Shown: positions 1 to 10,734, counted from the stretch's first letter. The stretch: DNA of 52,791 bases from Elusimicrobiota bacterium (GCA_016191335.1 JACPOW010000021.1:1-52791), one strand, 5' to 3'. The notes: generated from the letters alone by a model not told the origin. Made by a program: numbers and translations.

Positions 1-102
1 CTGAACAACAAGATCCGCGTTATCCAGCGGCGCAGCTACGGCCTACGCGACGAGGAGTATCTGCGCCTCAAAGTCCTCACCTGCATGCTCGACCCGATCT
101 GA
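1..102 (+). CDS. ISL3-family transposase, C-terminal end (partial)
   Basis: The window opens inside a reading frame whose last 33 residues begin LNNKIRVIQRRSYGLRDEEY and end with a TGA stop at 100-102. The block 'NNKI.V..RR.YG.RD.EY..LK' is the characteristic C-terminal signature of ISL3-family (IS204/IS1001/IS1165) DDE transposases, where it follows the last catalytic Glu. The catalytic residues and zinc-binding N-terminus lie outside the window, so whether the enzyme is intact cannot be judged. The family attribution rests on this short motif alone. Confidence 0.75.
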   Translation: MNNKIRVIQRRSYGLRDEEYLRLKVLTCMLDPI

Positions 103-141
103 AATCAGGCGAAAATCACCCACTCGGTTTGGAGAAGACCC
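1..141 (+). mobile_element. Right end of an ISL3-type insertion sequence
   Basis: The transposase stop is followed immediately by about 40 bp that look like the terminal inverted repeat of an ISL3-type element. Read from the outside in, it starts GGTCTTCTCCAAA and runs through GTGGGTGATTTTCGCC. The outer boundary near 141 is estimated from where this conserved-looking stretch stops. The matching left end is outside the window, so neither the repeat pairing nor an 8-bp target duplication can be seen. Confidence 0.55.
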
Positions 142-353
142 TGACTTTTTTGCATGAATATCGATTCCCTTGCTGCAACGACTTGTTAGATATGGATACA
201 ACTGATGAAAGGCTGCTCATGAACTCATTTGGGGATCACATTGCTTTTGTCTGGGAGTACGACCTCGCCACTAATCGTCGTAAATTCAAAGGATTCGCGA
301 AGCCCGTAGGCCTTTACTTAACGCGAGATGTAACTCTCCCCGTCAACCCGTAA
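129..353 (+). pseudogene. Possible gene remnant abutting the IS end
   Basis: An open frame of 74 codons begins inside the presumed IS terminal repeat and ends at 353. The part beyond the IS end, about 66 residues with the segment FVWEYDLATNRRKFKGFAKP, has mixed hydrophobic and charged composition, and its DNA is less GC-rich than the flanking genes. It could be the 3' part of a gene truncated by the insertion, or a chance frame. I recognise no family. The ATG at 129 is probably not a natural start, because it belongs to the IS end. Confidence 0.25.
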
Positions 354-555
354 GATTACAACGAACATCTGTCCCCGACGCGAGCTCAACCGTGCCCGGC
401 ATAAGCTCGCCGGCGCGCTCGTCAAAAACGCGCCCTGGGTGACGTCTCCCCACAAAACCAGGTAATTTTGAATCGCGTTTCCTGGGTGATTGCCCCCGTC
501 CTCGCGCGCGGGACGTGGACGCGCGTCGTCTATCCCTGGGAGCCGCAGCGCTAGG
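354..555. other. Unassigned intergenic stretch
   Basis: No convincing gene was seen here. Two short stop-bounded plus-strand frames, one ending near 463 and one at 555 (C-terminus WTRVVYPWEPQR), read like protein but have no clear start and match no family I recognise. They may be decayed fragments left around the IS insertion. No hairpin with a T-run was found for the minus-strand operon that ends at 556. Confidence 0.3.
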
Positions 556-1080
556 CTAGTCGGTGCGCGTCCACAGGCCCTTGTCGAGGACCTGGATGGA
601 GGTGCGCCACTCGACGCCGCGCACGCCGTCCGTGAAGGTCGGCACCTCGACGGGGAACACGCGCAGGACCGTGCGGGAGTCGGTCCACCAGAACTTGTCG
701 CGGGTCCGCTCGCCCTCGCCGTAGGTGAGCGAGAGGTCCCGCGCCAGCTCCTCGGCGGTCTTCTCGCCGGAGCGCTTGGCGTTGTAGACCACCTGGATGT
801 CGACGAGCTTCCCGCGCTTGAAGCCGAGCAGCAGCGCCTGCGTCCAGCTCGGGAAGCTCTTCGCGTAGCCGCGCTCGACGCGGTAGCGCGTCACGCGCCC
901 GCGCGGGTCTATATAGGAGGGCCAATCCTGCGCCGGCGGATAGATGCGCTGGACGTCCTCCAGGCTGTCGCCGAGCTGCAGCTCCGCGAGGTAGCGCTGG
1001 ATCGCGGGCGGGTCCTCGTAGCCGTCGTCGCCGGCGAACGCCGGGACCGCGAGGAGCGCGGCCATCAGCAGGGCGCGCAC
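556..1080 (-). CDS. Small exported protein of unknown function
   Basis: This encodes 174 residues. The N-terminus MRALLMAALLAVPAFAG is a typical Sec signal peptide with a likely AxA-type cleavage near residue 16. The mature part is mixed alpha/beta in appearance, rich in charged residues and Trp/Tyr, and contains no Cys for a lipoprotein anchor. The segment LQLGDSLEDVQRIYP resembles the short 'G.s..dV...yG' repeats of small exported proteins, but no named family can be assigned. It starts 2 bp after the stop of the beta-lactamase-fold gene, so it is probably co-translated as the last gene of the clpC operon. Envelope localisation is inferred from the signal peptide; function is unknown. Confidence 0.7.
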   Translation of the reverse strand: MRALLMAALLAVPAFAGDDGYEDPPAIQRYLAELQLGDSLEDVQRIYPPAQDWPSYIDPRGRVTRYRVERGYAKSFPSWTQALLLGFKRGKLVDIQVVYNAKRSGEKTAEELARDLSLTYGEGERTRDKFWWTDSRTVLRVFPVEVPTFTDGVRGVEWRTSIQVLDKGLWTRTD

Positions 1081-1082
1081 GG

Positions 1083-2249
1083 CTACCTCGCCGCTCGCGC
1101 CTTGCGGCGCGCGCCGGCCTTCGCGTAGTACCGGGGGCCGGCGTAATGGGTGAAGGTCACCTTCGCGACCTTGGTGATGAAGTCCTTCGCCTGCGAGTAG
1201 GAGCGGTTCTGGCCGGTGAGCACGGTGACCGCGTAGTCGCCGTTCGGGGTCAGGAAGATCGCGGAGTCGTGGCAGGCCTGGCGCAGGAGCCCGGTCTTGT
1301 GGGCGATGTCCCAGCCCGCGGGCATGCCCTTGGCCAGGCGGGAGGCGACGGCCTTGGGCTTCTTGAGGATCTCGAGCATGACCTCGCTGGAGACCTTGTC
1401 GACGGCCTGGCCGGTGTAGATCTTGTCCATCAAGGAGGCCATCTCGCGGGCGGTCGTGTAATTTTCGTGCATGACGCGCCCGCCCTTGATGCTCATGCCT
1501 TCCTCATAGATGCCGGTGTAGAGGAGGCCCATGCGCGGGAACTGCTGCTGCACGTAGCCGATGCCGAGGTGGTCGAGGACCATCTTGGTCGCGGTGTTGT
1601 CCGACTCGTTGATCATGTGGACGAGCAGCTCGCGGATGGTGAGCTTCGTGCCGTCGGGGCGCCACTTGAGCGACCCGGAGCCGCCCACGCGGTTGCGCCG
1701 CGTGATGGCGATCTTCTCGTCGAGGGCGAGGCGGCCGTCGCGGATCTTGTAGAAGGCCGCGATCATGACCGGGACCTTGATCAGGCTCGCCGCGGGGAAG
1801 AGGTCGTCGGGGTGATGGGTCCAGACGCGCCCGGATTTGAGGTCCTTGAGGTAGATCGAGACCCGGCCGGGATAGCGCTCGGCCATCGCGGCGAGCTCGC
1901 CGGTCATCGTCTCCCATTGCACGTCGCGCGGGTGCGGGGCCATGGACGGGGCCGGGGCGGGGCCGATCGTCGCCTGCGCGGGCGAAGGGGAGATCGAGGC
2001 TTCCGCCGGGCGGCTCGGCTCGGGGACGGCGACGGGAACGGCGCTCGCCGGGGAGAGCGCGGCGGGGGCCGAGATCTCGGCGACCTCCTGGTCCTCCTCG
2101 GGGCGGCCGTTCTCCTCGCTCCAGTCGAGGCGATAGCCGAGGCCGTAGGCCAGGCCGATGACGACGAGCGCGGACACGAGCAGAAGGTCGGTGCCCTGAG
2201 CGCGCAAGGCCTCCCACCGGATGCGTCTATCGACGACGATTCTGCTCAT
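1083..2249 (-). CDS. Membrane-anchored class A beta-lactamase-fold serine hydrolase
   Basis: This encodes 388 residues. Residues 21-39 form one membrane segment, followed by a Pro/Ala/Ser-rich tether (about 55-108) and a class A beta-lactamase/PBP-like domain. The catalytic motifs are visible: S155-x-x-K158 (AASLIKV), S216-D217-N218 and K318-T319-G320. The omega loop is short, and no ExxLN equivalent of Glu166 is obvious near HENYTTAREM. That argues for a penicillin-binding or peptidase-like enzyme rather than an efficient beta-lactamase. The likely site is the periplasmic face of the inner membrane, acting on peptidoglycan or beta-lactams. It starts 12 bp after the FkbM gene and runs into the next gene after 2 bp. 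Fold confidence is high; substrate is unknown. Confidence 0.85.
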   Translation of the reverse strand: MSRIVVDRRIRWEALRAQGTDLLLVSALVVIGLAYGLGYRLDWSEENGRPEEDQEVAEISAPAALSPASAVPVAVPEPSRPAEASISPSPAQATIGPAPAPSMAPHPRDVQWETMTGELAAMAERYPGRVSIYLKDLKSGRVWTHHPDDLFPAASLIKVPVMIAAFYKIRDGRLALDEKIAITRRNRVGGSGSLKWRPDGTKLTIRELLVHMINESDNTATKMVLDHLGIGYVQQQFPRMGLLYTGIYEEGMSIKGGRVMHENYTTAREMASLMDKIYTGQAVDKVSSEVMLEILKKPKAVASRLAKGMPAGWDIAHKTGLLRQACHDSAIFLTPNGDYAVTVLTGQNRSYSQAKDFITKVAKVTFTHYAGPRYYAKAGARRKARAAR

Positions 2250-2261
2250 AAGTCGGTTCTC

Positions 2262-3238
2262 TCAGGATAGCAGGCCGCGGGCGTCTTCGCCAGCCGCTTT
2301 GCGCTTGAAGACGATGTTGTCGAAATCGTTGGGCGAGTCCTGGATGGTCCGGTAGCGGACCCGGAGCTCCTCGAGGTAGCGGTCCATCCCCTCGTAATCC
2401 AGGGGCTTGAGGCGGCCGTCGTCGAGGATGGCGTGCGGCTCGTAGCCGCTCTCGCGCAGCAGGCGCAGGGCGGCGCGGTCGGACTCGATGGCCGGAGTGA
2501 ACACCTCGAGGATGAGGACCGGGGACTTCTCGCGGAGCAGCTTCTCGCCGCCCTTGAGGACCCGGTCCTCGACGCCCTCGACGTCGAGCTTGATGACGTC
2601 GGGGCAGGCCCCGGCGGACCGGCAGTAGTCGTCGAGGCTGGTCGCCTCGGCCTTGACGAGCTCCGTCTTGCGGTGCTGCCAATCGGCCCGGATCGACGAG
2701 GTGCCGATGAAGGGCAGCGGGGCGACGTGGAACTCGACGACGCCCGACGACCCGCTCATCGCCTTGTTGACGACATGCACATTGCGCTGTCCGCCGAGGT
2801 TTTTGCGAAGGATCGAGATCAAGGTCGGGTTCGGCTCGAAGGTATGAACCGCGCCTTTCTGACCGACGAGTTTGGCCGCCAGCAGGCTGTAGTACCCGAG
2901 ACAGGCTCCGACATCGAAGAAGGTCATCCCCTCCGCCAGTTCGCGGATCAGGAATTTATTGAGCCGCACCTCGGCATCCGCGTCGACGGTGGCCCCGTAC
3001 AGATAGACCTCGCCGTAACCCGACGGGACGATGACGGTCATGGGCTCTCCGAAGAAGGTGACGGACTCCTTCCGGGAGGACCGGCCCAGCGCGAAGAGCA
3101 GATTGAGCGCGCGCATCGAGACCGACCGCGCGACCGTGGCGAACGGATGCCGGAGCATCCGTTCGCCGCGGGGCATGCGCCGCAGCGTCACGAGCCGGTC
3201 GAGCCGCGCGAGCAGCTCGTCCCGCCGGTCCGACGGCG

Positions 3239-3242
<4 letters not shown>
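2262..3242 (-). CDS. FkbM-family SAM-dependent methyltransferase
   Basis: This encodes 326 residues from a GTG at 3242 that overlaps the clpC stop as GTGA. Later ATG codons are possible starts. Residues from about 95 onward carry the FkbM (Methyltransf_21) pattern: FFDVGACLGYYSLLAAKLVG (SAM motif I), HTFEPNP (acidic residue of motif II), a DYC segment and DVIKLDVEGVEDRVLKGG, the family's 'K.DvEG.E..vl.G' signature, then ILEVF. Enzymes of this family typically O-methylate sugars or natural products, often in surface polysaccharides. The acceptor here is unknown. It lies between clpC and a periplasmic hydrolase, so genomic context does not reveal the pathway. The roughly 90-residue N-terminus is basic and matches nothing I recognise. 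Confidence 0.85.
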
Positions 3243-5734
<2,492 letters not shown>

Positions 5735-5767
5735 GAGAATTCTCCTCGAAGCCCCTTCGGCTTCCCT

Positions 5768-5773
5768 ATATTA
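5768..5773 (-). promoter_or_regulatory. Candidate -10 for clpC
   Basis: TAATAT on the minus strand lies about 33 bp upstream of the clpC ATG. It is followed by a leader containing AGGAG. No good -35 element or heat-shock (CIRCE, CtsR-type) operator is visible. Assignment rests on the -10 match alone. Confidence 0.35.
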
Positions 5774-5923
5774 GTGCGTTCCGGCACGAACAGCATGACA
5801 CCCTCATGTTACGATTTAGCGACGGGTGAAGGTTTCCCGTCGCGGCCATTCTACATATTTTGCGGGCGGCAAGGCTTTACCGACTTTTTAGCGACGTGTA
5901 ATGACTTTTTGACGCTTGGGGGC

Positions 5924-5929
5924 TATACT
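5924..5929 (+). promoter_or_regulatory. Candidate -10 for the 5953 gene
   Basis: TATACT on the plus strand is followed by a 23-bp leader containing GGAGG before the ATG at 5953. The hexamer at the proper -35 distance (ATGACT) is weak, and the nearby TTGACG is only 9 bp away. The promoter is therefore uncertain, but it is clearly of the leadered, Shine-Dalgarno type, unlike several others in this window. Confidence 0.4.
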
Positions 5930-5952
5930 TTGGGGGACTTCGGAGGGGTGCC

Positions 5953-6723
5953 ATGAAAGTCCTCTTTTCCGCCGCGATCGCCTTGCTGGCCGCTCAAACG
6001 GCCTTGGCGGAGCAGCGGGCGAACAAGGCCTATAACACGGTCAACGGCCGGACCTCGATGGCCGCTCCGGCCGGAGCGCGAGTGATCACGGTCAACACCC
6101 CCGGCGGCGGCACCGCGCCGAACTCCCCCGTGGCCGGCCAGGCGCCGGCGGTGACGAGCTCCATGATCAACGGGGCTCCGACCGACGGCGGCCGCGCCTT
6201 CATGGGCGGCGGCCGGCAGGCCGTCTCCCGCGGCTCGGGCGGCCGGGCCGTGCACCGCGGCGGCAAGGCCTTCTGGACCGGCGGCCGCAGCGCGGTCGGC
6301 CCGGCCGACGCCCCCGCCCCGGCCCCGAGCACCGAGGAGGCGCCCCCGAACTACAGCAAGCCGGGCGCCCTGATCCGCACCACGGGCCAGCAGCCCCTCT
6401 ACGAGAAGGCGGAGACCCGGACCCACACCGTGGACGCCGGCGAGATCGTCTTCAACAAGCGCAAGGGCTTCGACGTGGCCCGCGCGCCCAGCGTCCAGCA
6501 GGGCCCCAAGGACACGCCTCCCCCGCCGAACCCCGTCACCGGCGGCAGCAGCATCTACAGCAACGGCGCGTCGGCCAACTCCGCGCCCGGCTCGAGCGGG
6601 GGCTCGGACAAGCCCAAGGACAACAACGGCAGCGGCAACAACGACAAGGGCAAGCCCGGCGACGACTACGACCCCCAGGGCGGGGACAAGGCGATGCAGA
6701 CGAGCTTCTACGACGCGTTCTGA
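5953..6723 (+). CDS. Exported Gly/Pro/Ser-rich low-complexity protein
   Basis: This encodes 256 residues. A signal peptide (MKVLFSAAIALLAAQTALAEQ, AxA-type cleavage near 19) precedes a chain almost devoid of predicted regular structure. It is rich in Gly, Pro, Ala and Ser, with FMGGGRQAVSRGSGGRAVHRGG near 75-95 and an Asn/Gly/Lys/Asp-rich tail (about 205-250). No Cys or catalytic motif is seen. The segment THTVDAGEIVFNKRKGFDVARAP near 155-178 is the most protein-like part. GGAGG sits at proper distance upstream. It may be a structural or cell-surface linker protein, but no family is recognised. It precedes the aminotransferase by 18 bp, although that gene seems to have its own promoter. Confidence 0.75.
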   Translation: MKVLFSAAIALLAAQTALAEQRANKAYNTVNGRTSMAAPAGARVITVNTPGGGTAPNSPVAGQAPAVTSSMINGAPTDGGRAFMGGGRQAVSRGSGGRAVHRGGKAFWTGGRSAVGPADAPAPAPSTEEAPPNYSKPGALIRTTGQQPLYEKAETRTHTVDAGEIVFNKRKGFDVARAPSVQQGPKDTPPPPNPVTGGSSIYSNGASANSAPGSSGGSDKPKDNNGSGNNDKGKPGDDYDPQGGDKAMQTSFYDAF

Positions 6724-6729
6724 ATCCGC

Positions 6730-6741
6730 TATGATGCCCGC
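6730..6741 (+). promoter_or_regulatory. Leaderless-type -10 of the aminotransferase gene
   Basis: TATGAT (6730-6735) is followed by exactly six bases and the ATG at 6742, so a normal start point would fall on the ATG. No Shine-Dalgarno sequence precedes this ATG. The -35 region lies inside the end of the upstream gene and is poor. The site gains weight because the same -10/N6/ATG spacing recurs at four other genes in the window. Confidence 0.45.
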
Positions 6742-8001
6742 ATGCGGCTCATCCCGCCCGCGGGCATCAATCTTTTCCAGCTCATCTACGTCCTGATCCG
6801 GGAGTATCGCGAGAGGACCGGCCTCGAGCCCCTGAACCTGTCCCTCGGCAATCCCGACGGGGTCCCCCCCGCGGCGATCCGGGCCCTCAAGGCCAAGTAC
6901 GCGCAGGACCCCGGCTACGACTTCCACACCTACGCCGAGGACAAGAATCTGCTCCGCTTCGCGGAGCAAATGGTCTTAATACACAGCGGCCTCGATGTCA
7001 GCGGCCATCCTCATCTTCGCGTGCTTCCCATCGCGGGGATCAAGACCGCCAGCGCCTTGATCCCGCTGGCCTGCGCCCTCCATCTTCCGGACAAAGCCCG
7101 CCGCAGCTCCTTCCGCGTCGCCTCCAACCTGCCCGCCTACGACGTGATCGGCACCTGGAGCGCTTCGTATCTCGGGGCCCAGCGCACGGTGTGGCCGCTG
7201 ACGAGCGCCGACAACATGAGGCTGAACATCGGGAGGCTGAAGGAGGCGCTGCGTCGCGACGGCGCGGACCGCGCCGACCTCGTCTTCGTCATACGCCCCG
7301 GAAACCCCGCGGCGGTGGGCGCCTCGGCCGCGGACTGGAAGGAGCTCATCGCGCTCTGCGTGGAAAAGCGCATGCGCCTCGTCAACGACGGCGCCTACGC
7401 GGGCCTCGCGGCGTCGGGCACGCACGTCACCTTGGCGTCGGTGGCCAAGGACTATCCCGCCCTCGAGTGGCTCGAGCTGTACTCGGTGAGCAAGTCCTAC
7501 AACGACCCCGGCGCGCGCCTGGGCGCCCTCGTCGGCTCGAAGGATTTCGTCGAGGACTTCATCCTGGTGAAGGGCAACACCGACTCGGGGCCCGTCCCCG
7601 GCGTCATGGCCGCGTACGGCGATTTCTTGAGCGACCCGAAGGCCGCGCGCGCCGCGCTCGACGAGATCCGCGGCCTATACGAGAAGCGCCTCGCCTACCT
7701 GATCCCGGCGCTGAAGAAGGCCGGATTGCGCCCGGCCTGCGCCACGGAAGCCGGCTTCTTCACTTTGTGGAAGACGCCGAAGGAGGCCTTCGGCAAGGTC
7801 CTGCCCGAGGAGAACCGCCACGAGGCGTTCAACCGCGCGGTGATCACCGAGACCGGCATCGTCGGCGTCCACTTCTCCGCGCCCGGTGATTCGGGCACGC
7901 CGGAGCCGCTGATCCGCTATGCCGTGTGCGCCGACGTGCTGGACAAGACGTTCCAGGAACGGCTCGAGGCCGGTTTGGCGCGGATCAAGCCGGTCTACTG
8001 A
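6742..8001 (+). CDS. Class I/II PLP-dependent aminotransferase (LL-DAP-aminotransferase-like)
   Basis: This encodes 419 residues with the fold-type I layout. An N-terminal arm (LIPPAGINLFQL, LNLSLGNPDG) leads to a substrate/PLP Tyr region (FHTYAEDKNLLRF), then VNDGAYAGLA (the Asp that binds the PLP ring nitrogen) and YSVSKSYNDPGARLGALVG, in which the SK Lys is the Schiff-base residue and the Arg binds PLP phosphate. The C-terminal substrate-carboxylate Arg is probably in LIRYAVC. The usual NP(T/N)G motif is replaced by RPGNPAAVG, so the PLP-contacting Asn-Pro is kept but the rest is divergent. Family members transaminate Asp, Ala, aromatic or diaminopimelate-pathway substrates; the specific one cannot be read from sequence. 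The end abuts the palindromic repeat cluster at 8008. Confidence 0.88.
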   Translation: MRLIPPAGINLFQLIYVLIREYRERTGLEPLNLSLGNPDGVPPAAIRALKAKYAQDPGYDFHTYAEDKNLLRFAEQMVLIHSGLDVSGHPHLRVLPIAGIKTASALIPLACALHLPDKARRSSFRVASNLPAYDVIGTWSASYLGAQRTVWPLTSADNMRLNIGRLKEALRRDGADRADLVFVIRPGNPAAVGASAADWKELIALCVEKRMRLVNDGAYAGLAASGTHVTLASVAKDYPALEWLELYSVSKSYNDPGARLGALVGSKDFVEDFILVKGNTDSGPVPGVMAAYGDFLSDPKAARAALDEIRGLYEKRLAYLIPALKKAGLRPACATEAGFFTLWKTPKEAFGKVLPEENRHEAFNRAVITETGIVGVHFSAPGDSGTPEPLIRYAVCADVLDKTFQERLEAGLARIKPVY

Positions 8002-8007
8002 GCGAGC

Positions 8008-8048
8008 GACTCGCACCGGTGCGAGTCCGACTGTTTCCGGAAACAGTT
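8008..8048. repeat. Tandem CCGG-centred palindromes, types A and B (copy 1)
   Basis: Two back-to-back palindromes lie here. GACTCGCACCGGTGCGAGTC (type A, 8008-8027) is followed by ACTGTTTCCGGAAACAGT (type B, 8030-8047). Each has arms around a CCGG core. The 39 bp at 8009-8047 recur identically and in the same order at 10261-10299. The cluster sits between the 3' ends of two convergent genes, where paired hairpins could end transcription, but there is no T-run, so a REP-like repeat is an equal possibility. Confidence 0.85.
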
Positions 8049-8051
8049 TAT

Positions 8052-10241
8052 TTACGAGCCTGGTTTGTTTAGATGCGCACCGAATAGATCGTCGAAATCA
8101 TGCGGTTTCGCCGCTTGCGCGTCATCGAGGATCGAGTACACGCCGACCCACCGATCCTTCGGATCGCGGACTCCAAAAACCCTTGCCGTGCAGCGCTTCC
8201 AGAAATCATCGAGAACGCTCAGCCCCGCGGGCGTTACCCGAGGAGTCCGCTTCAACCGCGAGATTTCGGCGCCGTTCACGAGGATATAGGAAATCCCCTC
8301 CTGGCGAATTTTCCGTGCCAAGGCAGTCCCGTCCGCGGATTGATCGGCCCAGACTTCAAGAGCTGTCCGCTGGTCCGGAGACGCCAGAATCGCCTCCCGA
8401 TTAAGATAGAAGCCGCGAGACTCACCGTAGATCAACACTTTCGCATTAGCGGGCGCCTGTTCGTTCAAGTACTGATAGCCGGCGTACGGCGGCGGCGGAT
8501 AGGAGATGACCGTGTGGGCCAGATGCTCATTGAAACTCTTTTCGCCGAGATAAACGGGAAGCTTCGCCCTATTCGAGTCCATGACGGCCCAGCCAAGAAC
8601 CGAGAGGGTGGAAAGTCCGATTGCTCCAGTCCGAAAGATCGTCGCTACCCCTCTCGACTCCAAACCTTCGATCAAACAGGCAACGAGGAGCGACAAGACC
8701 GCGAGATGGGGGATGAAAAATCGAGTCATAGGAGACAATACGCTCAATGGGATCCACGCGACTGCCGCGAATATGGCGACGAGCTTCGCGCGGCGCCCGA
8801 CTGGGAACCAGAATAGTCCCGGGAGAAGGGAAAGGTAGACCGGCCCGACGGTCTGAGTAAGGTCTTCGATCGGCTTCAGGAAATCCCAGGGATGCTTCAG
8901 ATAACTCCAGACTCCCGCGAGAGAAAGGAGCCGGCGCACGTCGGTTCCTGCCGCGCTGATCTGTCGCCAATCCGGCACGGCCGCTCCCGCCGAGGCGATT
9001 CGCTCATGAAAAAACGGGTAAAGAGGATTCCCATAGAAAGCGAGGTTCTTCAACACCCACGGCGCAATGAGAACAGTGGAGATTCCTGCGCACACGAGCA
9101 GACGCGACATGAAGCGCTTTCGATCCTCCACGGTCGAAAGTCTTCCCCCCGCCAGAAGCGGGATCGCGGCAAACGCCAAAAGCCACGCCGGATACTTGGT
9201 CGCCATAGCAAAGCCCAGAAAGGTTCCGGCCATGACGACTGAAGGCATGGACAAGCCGTTTGGCTCCTCGGCCACGGATAGAAGTCCGGTCAGGCAGCAC
9301 AACTCCATCAAGGTCCACTCAAGACCGACGGAAACCCGGAAAGACTCGCCCATGACGACGGGTGTTGCCGCGAATATCAGCGCGGCGACGACGCCCGCTT
9401 TGGGTCGGCCAAGTCTACGGCTCAATCCGACAAGAGCGATGCAACACCACAGAAGGAAGCTGCAGTGCAGGAGGGAGGCGGCGACACCCCACGACTCGAT
9501 CACGAGGGTCAGTCCCGAGAGCATCTGCGGCAAAGCGGGGATGCCCGAATACGAGTTCAACGGCGTCGGATATATTCCGCCGTGGACGAGATATTGCGCA
9601 GGAAGAGCCAGGTGATAAACGAGGGCGTCGTAGAAGGTCTCGGGAATCAGCGAATATCGCAGGGAGTTGAACCAAGCGATAACGACGAGGGCTCCCGCGC
9701 ACGAGCCGAGCGCGTCCGGCCCCGAAGACTTATCGCTCGCCCGCGCCATCGCACCGCGCGCGGACAAGAATAGATCACGCAGGCCGGGCAGGCTCAATAC
9801 CGCCAACGCGACCAGGAGAAAGGTCAGGAGACCGCCGTTCCAGAAACCGCTCAAACCGGTGAGCAGCAGCAAAGTCCCTACGGAACCGTACCCCAGGCCG
9901 AAGCTCAACGCCGCCTCCTCCCAGGGGTTATGTGCGGAAAATCGCGAAGCTCGAAGCAGAAGGCGCCCGACGCCAAGAAGTGAAAGTGTGATTGCCGCGA
10001 CAGTCAACAACCGCTTTAAATGTCCCGCGGTCGCGTGCGCCGCGGGTACGATCGCAAAGTCGTAGCCAAGCCAGCGGTTAAAGTATTGAACGAAGTCCTC
10101 GCCGCTGATGATCCGATGAACGACGACTATCGTCCAGACCGCGGTCGCGGCGACGATGAGCGCCGGCGGCATTCCCGTTCGATAAGAAGCGGTCTGCGTG
10201 CGCTCCGGTTTACGACGCTGATTTGATTCGGCGATGAACAA
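8052..10241 (-). CDS. Polytopic membrane protein, GT-C-glycosyltransferase-like
   Basis: Up to 729 residues with about a dozen hydrophobic segments in the first 570 residues, then a soluble C-terminal domain of about 160 residues. The architecture, with an acidic loop early (PETFYDALVYHLALPAQYL) and a soluble tail, resembles membrane glycosyltransferases of the GT-C fold that use polyprenyl-phosphate sugars. No family-specific motif is certain. The TTG at 10241 overlaps a -10-like TATGAT, so the real start may be downstream, for example the ATG at 10172 (residue 24). Base composition is visibly less GC-rich than in flanking genes, and the gene is bracketed by identical 39-bp repeats, suggesting acquisition as a unit. 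Confidence 0.75.
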   Translation of the reverse strand: MFIAESNQRRKPERTQTASYRTGMPPALIVAATAVWTIVVVHRIISGEDFVQYFNRWLGYDFAIVPAAHATAGHLKRLLTVAAITLSLLGVGRLLLRASRFSAHNPWEEAALSFGLGYGSVGTLLLLTGLSGFWNGGLLTFLLVALAVLSLPGLRDLFLSARGAMARASDKSSGPDALGSCAGALVVIAWFNSLRYSLIPETFYDALVYHLALPAQYLVHGGIYPTPLNSYSGIPALPQMLSGLTLVIESWGVAASLLHCSFLLWCCIALVGLSRRLGRPKAGVVAALIFAATPVVMGESFRVSVGLEWTLMELCCLTGLLSVAEEPNGLSMPSVVMAGTFLGFAMATKYPAWLLAFAAIPLLAGGRLSTVEDRKRFMSRLLVCAGISTVLIAPWVLKNLAFYGNPLYPFFHERIASAGAAVPDWRQISAAGTDVRRLLSLAGVWSYLKHPWDFLKPIEDLTQTVGPVYLSLLPGLFWFPVGRRAKLVAIFAAVAWIPLSVLSPMTRFFIPHLAVLSLLVACLIEGLESRGVATIFRTGAIGLSTLSVLGWAVMDSNRAKLPVYLGEKSFNEHLAHTVISYPPPPYAGYQYLNEQAPANAKVLIYGESRGFYLNREAILASPDQRTALEVWADQSADGTALARKIRQEGISYILVNGAEISRLKRTPRVTPAGLSVLDDFWKRCTARVFGVRDPKDRWVGVYSILDDAQAAKPHDFDDLFGAHLNKPGS

Positions 10242-10260
10242 TCATACCGCTTTGAGGGAA

Positions 10261-10370
10261 ACTCGCACCGGTGCGAGTCCGACTGTTTCCGGAAACAGTC
10301 GCCCGAAAACTATCGATAATCACGAACGGATGGTCTTCGACTCTTCCCGGGAATAGTGATTATCAGTAGT
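10261..10370. repeat. CCGG-centred palindrome cluster, types A, B and C (copy 2)
   Basis: Type A (10261-10278) and type B (GACTGTTTCCGGAAACAGTC, 10281-10300) appear exactly as at 8009-8047. They are followed by a type C unit built around CTTCCCGGGAA, whose outer arms GATAATCAC (10315-10323) and GTGATTATC (10357-10365) are perfect complements. It lies between the start of the polytopic membrane gene and the end of the next minus-strand gene. Confidence 0.8.
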
Positions 10371-10398
10371 GACCAGCGGCGCCGACAGGGATGATCCG

Positions 10399-10734
10399 CT
10401 ACTGAGCGGTCACGGCGAGGGCGCGCTCGCGCGCGGCCTGGCGGCGCAGCCTTTCGGCGCGGGCCCGGGCGGACCGGGAGGCCTTCGGGGAGCGCGTGGC
10501 CATCAGCGCGCGCTCGGCCTCGGCGCGGCGCCCCGACGGGCTCGCGAACCAGCCCGCGTCCGGAGACACGACGCGCGCCCCGCCCAGAGCGGCGGGAGAG
10601 ATCGGCGCGGCGACGGCGTCGCGCAGCTCCTCGGGCGCCTTCGGCGTCGAACGGTGGACCAGCACGCCCATGGTCGCGGCCAAAGCCAGGGCTCCGGCGA
10701 TGGTCCAGACGCGTCCGCTGCGGCCTCTTACCAT
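10399..10734 (-). CDS. Small single-span membrane protein, unknown function
   Basis: This encodes 111 residues. A short basic N-terminus (MVRGRSGR) is followed by one hydrophobic segment (VWTIAGALALAATMGVLVH, about 9-27). An Ala/Pro-rich stretch and a strongly basic Arg/Ala-rich C-terminal third (SARARAERLRRQAARERA) complete it; the latter could be helical and contact nucleic acid or membrane lipids. No family is recognised. Codon and base use are like the surrounding GC-rich genes, which supports coding, but a protein this simple could also be spurious. It is divergent from the nitric oxide reductase gene, with 143 bp between the starts. Confidence 0.5.
   Translation of the reverse strand: MVRGRSGRVWTIAGALALAATMGVLVHRSTPKAPEELRDAVAAPISPAALGGARVVSPDAGWFASPSGRRAEAERALMATRSPKASRSARARAERLRRQAARERALAVTAQ

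Noticed and set aside
1083..2249. A dedicated antibiotic-resistance beta-lactamase
   Set aside because: The fold motifs are present, but no Glu166 equivalent is evident and the protein has a membrane anchor and long tether; a cell-wall role is as likely.
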